From the NCBI RefSeq assembly GCF_030272615.1, contig NW_026729207.1, positions 80,803 through 144,802 on the forward strand: DNA of 64,000 nt. The letters are read 5' to 3'. Of this stretch, positions 58,691 through 64,000 are shown in pieces. The stretch's first letter is position 1, and each line of letters starts with the position of its first letter. This DNA comes from Cryptomeria japonica. Taxonomy: Eukaryota > Streptophyta > Pinopsida > Cupressales > Cupressaceae. A program made the position numbers and the translations under genes. The notes beneath the pieces are model-generated. The model was not told the DNA's origin. It saw nothing but the letters and a program-made list of their open reading frames with translations, and made no database searches.

Positions 58691-61090
58691 GCGTAAAAGT
58701 TTGAATGTTTAAATTGAAATTTCTAAATGTTGTATTTAATTACATGATTCTTTTTTAAAAGTTAGATTTTTTATTTATGTTTTGATGTTTAATTTATGTT
58801 TAAATTGAACTTTAAAATGATAATGAATATGAATGTGATTTTTTGTGTGTGTGAAAAATAGGGTTCTTAAATTTGATAACACTCTAACTATCACTATTAA
58901 TCCTCACTACTTCCTAACTTAGCCCAATCTCTAAAGATATACTATATATTTACAAACATTATAGCATGTCATATACTTTGACTTAATAGTGGAAAGAGAA
59001 ACCACAACCTGTCACCTACTCATTCAACTAATTGCACCACCACATAGACTAAATACATAGTCAATGTTAGACTTCCTAATGTCAACATCCCATATCCAAT
59101 TTGAGTTTGCAAGTCCCTATATTTTTAATAACATGTGGAACAATCCTACTAATAAAATTTCTTCTTTCCAAACTTTGCGCTTTGAAAACATGGTTGTTCA
59201 AAACATGGTTTTTTTCTTCTTCTTTTAGATTATTCCATGAATCACCAATCATTTTAGTGATCTCCCTATCCTTTCCAAGACACAATGCTTTCAATTGTTT
59301 ATACTGCTTAGCAAAGAAAAAATTGTAGCCATTCCTATTTTGCTTTGAAAACATGGTTGTTGAAAGCATTTTTTCTAAATTTGAGTCATTGAGATGCTAG
59401 ATATTAAATTCCAACCTAGAGGTAGTATGTCCATAGAGTCCAATGGCTACCAAAGTGATAGATTTCCACTAAATGTTAGCTCTTATTGAAGTAACATTAA
59501 GTGTTGTTAAAGTGTCATAAAAAGTTGTCAAAGATTCAACTTGTCATCAAAGTGACATTATTGGTGAAGTATCCCAATTGTTTCTAAAATGACATTATTA
59601 TACTAAATTTCAACTACTCCTAAAGTCCACCTTCTACCAATGTAGCAATGTGCATCTACAGATGTTTTTGAACTTAAAAAATATTACACTAAATGTAAAA
59701 GTATGCCTCAATGAGAAATATAATGTCATGTGGAAAGAATCTCTATATTTAATCATCCATGTATCCTCAAATATATGCATTCCAAATATATAACAATTAT
59801 GTCACTATTGTCATCCTAATAGTTTATTGAATCTAAATCATCATTTTATTCATTATTGTAATATTTTTCTTGCATTTATTTTTATGTGGATTTTCTTGAC
59901 ATAATTATAAAGCTTAACATAGGATTTATTGAGAGACTTAGATTTCACTTTAGATTTGGAGCTTTGTCCAATTTCTTATTTTTTCTCTTTGCTTTATCCT
60001 TTTATCTTCCTCTAATAACCAATGCCTCCTTTAAAAAAAATAGTTTTTTTTTTTGTTTTAATTCCTCGAAGAGTAGAGAACCTACTATTTATTCAAGCTT
60101 CAACTTAGTGTAGTACTACTAGTTGCGATCACTAAATCATCCCATGATTCTAGCAAAGAACACAACAAAGTAGTACATGTATTGACAAGTTCATAGATAT
60201 AACTTATGACTTTAATGAATTTAGTTAAAATCAAAAGAGAGTAGTTGAATCGATTCCTATCAAGTTGAAAATATAAAGTGGTAGCCTAATTGACGATAAT
60301 GGTTAAATATTGCAAGGGTACTAAATTGTAATTCCATGGAAGTTACCTTCTTTGAAAAGATGAACTACACAACGCTACCATTAAACTATGATTAGAAGCC
60401 TCTCATGACAAGATGGTTAAATTTTATGGGTCCCAAAGTACAACTATCATAGGTATTGTAATCATCCATCTCTCTATAACAAACATACAAATGCACCATG
60501 ATGGCCCAAAATGCCAACTAAAAAAAATCTTAATCGAGAATGAGCCCTCAGTGGAATCTAGAGGAGATGATTATTCATTATCTAAATTAGTCTAGTCATT
60601 TTATTTATTATCTATTCTCTCTCTATGGAGTCATTTTATTCATTATCTATTCTCACTCTCTCTCTCATGATTATTTTTATGATTTTGATGGAACTTATAC
60701 TAGGGAAAGTGATGAAATCTGTGAGTAGCTATATGCCCCCCCCTGTTTCGACTTGCTTATTAGGGAGGTGAAATAGGGTAGCATGTTTACTTGAAACAAA
60801 TTGTGTAAGGTAGTATTGATGAGGGATGTTCACTAAATAGGATTCATTAGAGACTTTTTGGAACATCCCGAGAGTAGGGGAAGGAAAATATGATTCCAAC
60901 GCAACAAACGGCTCGAAAATCGCATCACACAAACCCAAGTTATGATAAAATGAATGGTAGAGGAAAATTAGGGTTTCAAAAAGCAAGAATAAACAAACGA
61001 GAGTATATACCTCGAAAGTGACACTTGTATTCATCACTTTGTCGATTTCAGAATACTATTCAGTGTAGCGGAGCCCACATAGCCATCATC
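58691..61090. other. AT-rich DNA upstream of the mobile-domain gene
   Basis: Mostly featureless except for the HMG-box fragment (59085-59369) and a short CT/CA tract near 60650. The last 350 bp are less AT-rich and presumably include the leader or promoter of the next gene; no clear TATA box is seen. Confidence 0.5.
59085..59369 (-). pseudogene. HMG-box fragment (ARID-HMG type)
   Basis: The minus-strand frame of 95 codons contains NRNGYNFFFAKQYKQLKALC, then GKDREITKMIGDSWNNLKEE. This is the HMG-box pattern of plant ARID-HMG chromatin proteins (HMGB9/10/15 group), helices 1-2. It stops matching after EEKNHV, where a piece of AACCATGTTTTCAAAGC recurs (59175-59205 and 59340-59360). No ARID domain, introns or remaining HMG helix nearby, so it is an isolated fragment. 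Confidence 0.6.
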
Positions 61091-63694
61091 ATGCCTTCAC
61101 GACGACCGGAGCGTCCCACGAGGGTTGAGATCCTGCACCAGGCCGTGATCGACGACGAGCCACTGGACGAGGTGAGTTGACTGAACGTTTGACTTTTGAT
61201 TTTTTGCATGTTTGACTTTTTTGTGATCGTATGCGGGCCCTGAAGGCCGACCAGGGCCCACCCAGGGCACCATGGTCCCTATGGGGTGCCCTGGTCCCCC
61301 CAGGGCGCCATGGTCCCTGACAGGGGCGCCATGGTCCCTTCAGGGCGCCATGGTCCCCTCAGTTCGCCATGGTCCCTGACAGGGCGCCATGGTCCCTGAC
61401 AAGACACTATGGTCCCCAATCAGGGCTTGGCGGGAGGTTTCAGGACTAGCACACGATGTTCGACAGTTTGCATTAGTGATTTTGATGATCGAGTACTGAT
61501 TATGGTTATGTTTTTGTGTTGCAGGGCCTTCCGTACATGAGAGAGCATACAACGGGACATATTCTTCACAGTTTGCGAGATCAGATTCCGCGGCTTACTC
61601 AGTCAGAGAGAGACACACTGTCGATAGTGGGATTGTGGTATGTGATCCTCATACCGGCCATTCAGTTCCATCCTGCGATGTTGATGGCATTGATGGAGCG
61701 ATGGGATCCTGACACATGCACTTTTCACCTTCTAGTAGGAGAGTTGACGGTCACACTCGAGGATGTGTACTGTATACTTCGCCTTCCTATCAGAGGAGCA
61801 ATAGTCACATATGCGACCGATCGGTCAGCGGAGGATCATCAAAGAGAGCAGGTGTATTGCATAGGGAGAGTCATGCCGAGCGAGACGAGAGGTCGCATCA
61901 TGGTCAGCTGGCTCTTACATCCTACAGGGGAGGTACCCCTTCTGAGACGCCTTATGATAGCCATCATAGCACTAGCCGTCTGCCCTAATGGGCAAGGCAT
62001 GCACATGCATGGGGGTCTCACATGGTGTATCAGAGCGATGGAGAGACACAGGAGAGTGTATGCTTGGGGTCGGAGTATGCTTGCACATCTCTATCATGAC
62101 CTTGAGGAGTATGTATTTGGACAGGGTTGCAGTTTGATGACATGCACACTTCTGCAGGTGTGGATTTTAGAGCACTTCACATGCACCAGGCCCATCGGCT
62201 TTCCGCTGAGTACAGCAAGTGAGCGACCTAGGGTGTTCGCTTATCCACTTACCAGCGAGTGGAGATTTGGAGATTTGTTATATTGGAGAGTGATTTTTGA
62301 CAGAGTGACAGCCGAGGTGACAGTGTGGAGACCTTACCTACGGATGCACAGATGGGATGGGATGGAGAGATAGTTAGCATGCCTACAGAGGAACCGCCTA
62401 CTGCGGGGATGATATGCACACATCATAGTCCCTTTCTACTTCGACCGAGTACGGAGGCAGTTCGGACTAGAGCAGTGTGTTCCAGCCGATGTGCCCATCT
62501 ATACTCGACACTCACGGGTCCTTCCCAGACCTAGAGCAATAGCGAGACCGATGATAGATGACATCGAGACTACAGACTTAGAGGGATCTGATCAGGATGT
62601 AGTCACTGATTATTCTACAGAGCCTGGAGCACAGCGGAGGTACGTCTCATGGTTTATGAGATCATATCCAGGTCCTATCTTTCCACCAGATCATCCGACA
62701 GGCTATCCGGGCCCATGGAGACATGGAGACCAAGACGAGGACCAGGGATCCAGGTCAGAGGAGCTAGAGGAGGGAGAGGGTCATGAGGAGGCGGGAGATC
62801 CTGATCCACCTACAGGCGATCAGCCCAGTGCCGAGGAGGAGGAGGATATAGATAGAGACGAGGACGAGGGAGATGCAGGTGATGATGCAGATGAGGATGA
62901 GGATGAGGATGACGAGGAGGACGAGGAGGAGGAGGATAGAGATGATGAGGAGGAGTCGGATGCAGCTCCCCACCATTCAGGAGACGATACCATAGCTCTG
63001 GATCCACCTCTTATTCCCCAACAGGGGGAACATGAGGCGATACGGAGGCCTGTCCCTAGTACCGTCCAGCCTACACCCATCGTGGATAGATTATTCAAGC
63101 GAGGGGAGCCTAGCGGTTCCCAGGCACAGATACTACCATATCATGATCCCTACTGGCGCGAGGGAGATCCAGGTATAGTAAGTTTATATTGATTGATTGG
63201 CGTTTTGATGATATAGAATGGTAATAACAAAAATCTATTCTACTACCACAGCTAATGTGCAGGAATGGCGTTCCCTAATTCAGTAGGCAATGACAGATAT
63301 TTCCACGATAGCACAGATCCCGAGTTCCTCACAGATTGCCTATAGGCCTTAGGGGAACGCGGGTCGGCATGAGGATTTATTTTTCCCATTCTGAGTACAG
63401 GTAGATATATGGAGGGAGAGAGAGAGAGTCCTATCAAAGGACCTCGAGCAGGTGTGACAGAGAGAGAGAGTCCTAGCAGAGGACCTCCAGCAGGCGCGGC
63501 GAGATCTAGCAGCGGCTCAGACCGAGGCTACCACCTATCGCGCGATCCTTATGGATAGGGATCGCAGGAGTTCCTCTCGGAGTCACTCACTATCTGTATC
63601 GCGCTACACACCCATGGGTCCACCTTCATGGCCAGATCAGGAGGGAGCGTCCAGTCGACACTCTCCAGCCACTAGCCCTAGGGATAGGAGATGA
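61091..63694 (+). pseudogene. MAIN-like plant mobile domain gene, with in-frame stops
   Basis: Exon 1 (61091-61171) starts MPSRRPERPTRVEILHQ and ends at a consensus donor (GAG/GTGAGT). Exon 2 starts at 61525 after GTTGCAG, in phase (GLPYMREH). It carries the plant mobile domain (PMD, as in MAIN/MAIL proteins and several transposons): WYVILIPAIQFHP, LMERWDPDTCTFHLLVGELT, TLEDVYCILRLPIRG and, further on, FYFDRVRRQFGLEQ. Two stops (TAG 62371, TGA 62410) interrupt the same frame before that last motif. Then come an acidic tract (62770-62960) and a donor GTAAGT at 63178. The last exon (about 63272-63694) has four more stops, a coiled coil (EDLQQARRDLAAAQTEATTY) and a Ser/Arg-rich tail ending at TGA 63692. 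It is probably a transposon-derived or pseudogenised family member. Confidence 0.75.
61255..61432. repeat. GC-rich minisatellite in the first intron of the mobile-domain gene
   Basis: Seven or eight units of 19-22 bp built on GGGCGCCATGGTCCCTGACA. Each is a near-palindrome centred on CCATGG. It contrasts with the AT-rich intron ends. Confidence 0.85.
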
Positions 63695-64000
63695 TTTTAT
63701 GATGTAGGAGAGGTCACATTTTTGGATGTATAGTGACCTATATTTGTATACGATCCACACATATATATATGTATATATACATGCTTCTCTTTTGTCTCAA
63801 ATGTGTTATCTTTAATGCTTAAAACAATGTATGTTTTGTTTTGATTAAATCTAATACATCTGGTAAATGTACATGTACGTTCAGAATTTAATTTCCATGT
63901 GATTGATTTCTCAATGCTCCATGATTAAATTGATACATGTGTGACTTAATTAAATATTTAATCAAGTACAACATTGATGATAAGGAAGAAATATGCATTA
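63695..64000. other. 3' flank of the mobile-domain gene
   Basis: AT-rich, with an alternating purine-pyrimidine run (ACATATATATATGTATATAT, near 63760). No clear poly(A) signal or further gene before the window ends. Confidence 0.5.

Noticed and set aside
62764-63098. Minus-strand Ser-rich or Leu/Ile-rich frames opposite the acidic tract
   Set aside because: Shadows of the GAG/GAT-rich coding strand of the mobile-domain gene.

Overview
The window reads as plant nuclear DNA from a large, retrotransposon-rich genome. The evidence is spliced genes with GT-AG introns, Ty1/copia and L1-type LINE retroelements, a glycoside hydrolase 28 polygalacturonase (PG) family and a plant-mobile-domain gene. 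A conifer or other gymnosperm fits the low gene density and the old, nested, decayed elements, but the sequence alone does not prove it. No bacterial, organellar, rRNA, tRNA or CRISPR feature was found.

Layout. PG-A (exons 4-8, 149-1690) opens the window; its 5' exons lie upstream. Its 3' flank is cut by a minus-strand copia element, E1 (LTRs at 2008-2377 and 27278-27641). The left half of E1 carries a younger complete copia element, E2 (4385-10194, 643-bp LTRs, 5-bp target duplication). Between the two halves of E1 lie block X (10885-14590), PG-B (exons 1-2 only, 16422-16923), block Y (17018-20440) and a plus-strand copia, E3 (about 20441-24222). Right of E1 the PG-A 3' flank resumes (27642-28930), followed by a second block X' (30120-39080, with a 4-kb insertion), PG-C (exons 7-8 only), its 3' flank, and a second block Y' (41096-44080). 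PG-B and PG-C therefore look like complementary leftovers of duplicated copies of one gene.

From 44.0 to 52.5 kb, AT-rich DNA carries a 1.7-kb unclassified retroposon (minus strand, 20-bp target duplication), a decayed LINE (46.05-50.49 kb), a second LINE 3' end, a perfect 16-bp-arm palindrome and a minisatellite that leads into the PG-D promoter. PG-D (52643-54632, exons 1-6) is nearly identical to PG-A but dead: it has a 46-bp exon duplication, a premature stop and a LINE fused at its exon 6 donor (54635 to about 57695). From 57.7 to 61 kb the DNA is mostly noncoding, with microsatellites and an isolated HMG-box fragment. A GC-rich MAIN-like plant-mobile-domain gene (61091-63694) closes the window; it has an acidic domain, a coiled coil and a Ser/Arg-rich tail, but several in-frame stops.

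Most interesting structure. The 3' untranslated part of E2 holds a run of hairpins whose stems differ but whose loops recur. Also worth attention are a coherent decayed reading frame of no family I recognise (minus strand, 35.1-36.5 kb), the 1.7-kb retroposon, and the minisatellites in the PG-D promoter and the mobile-domain intron.
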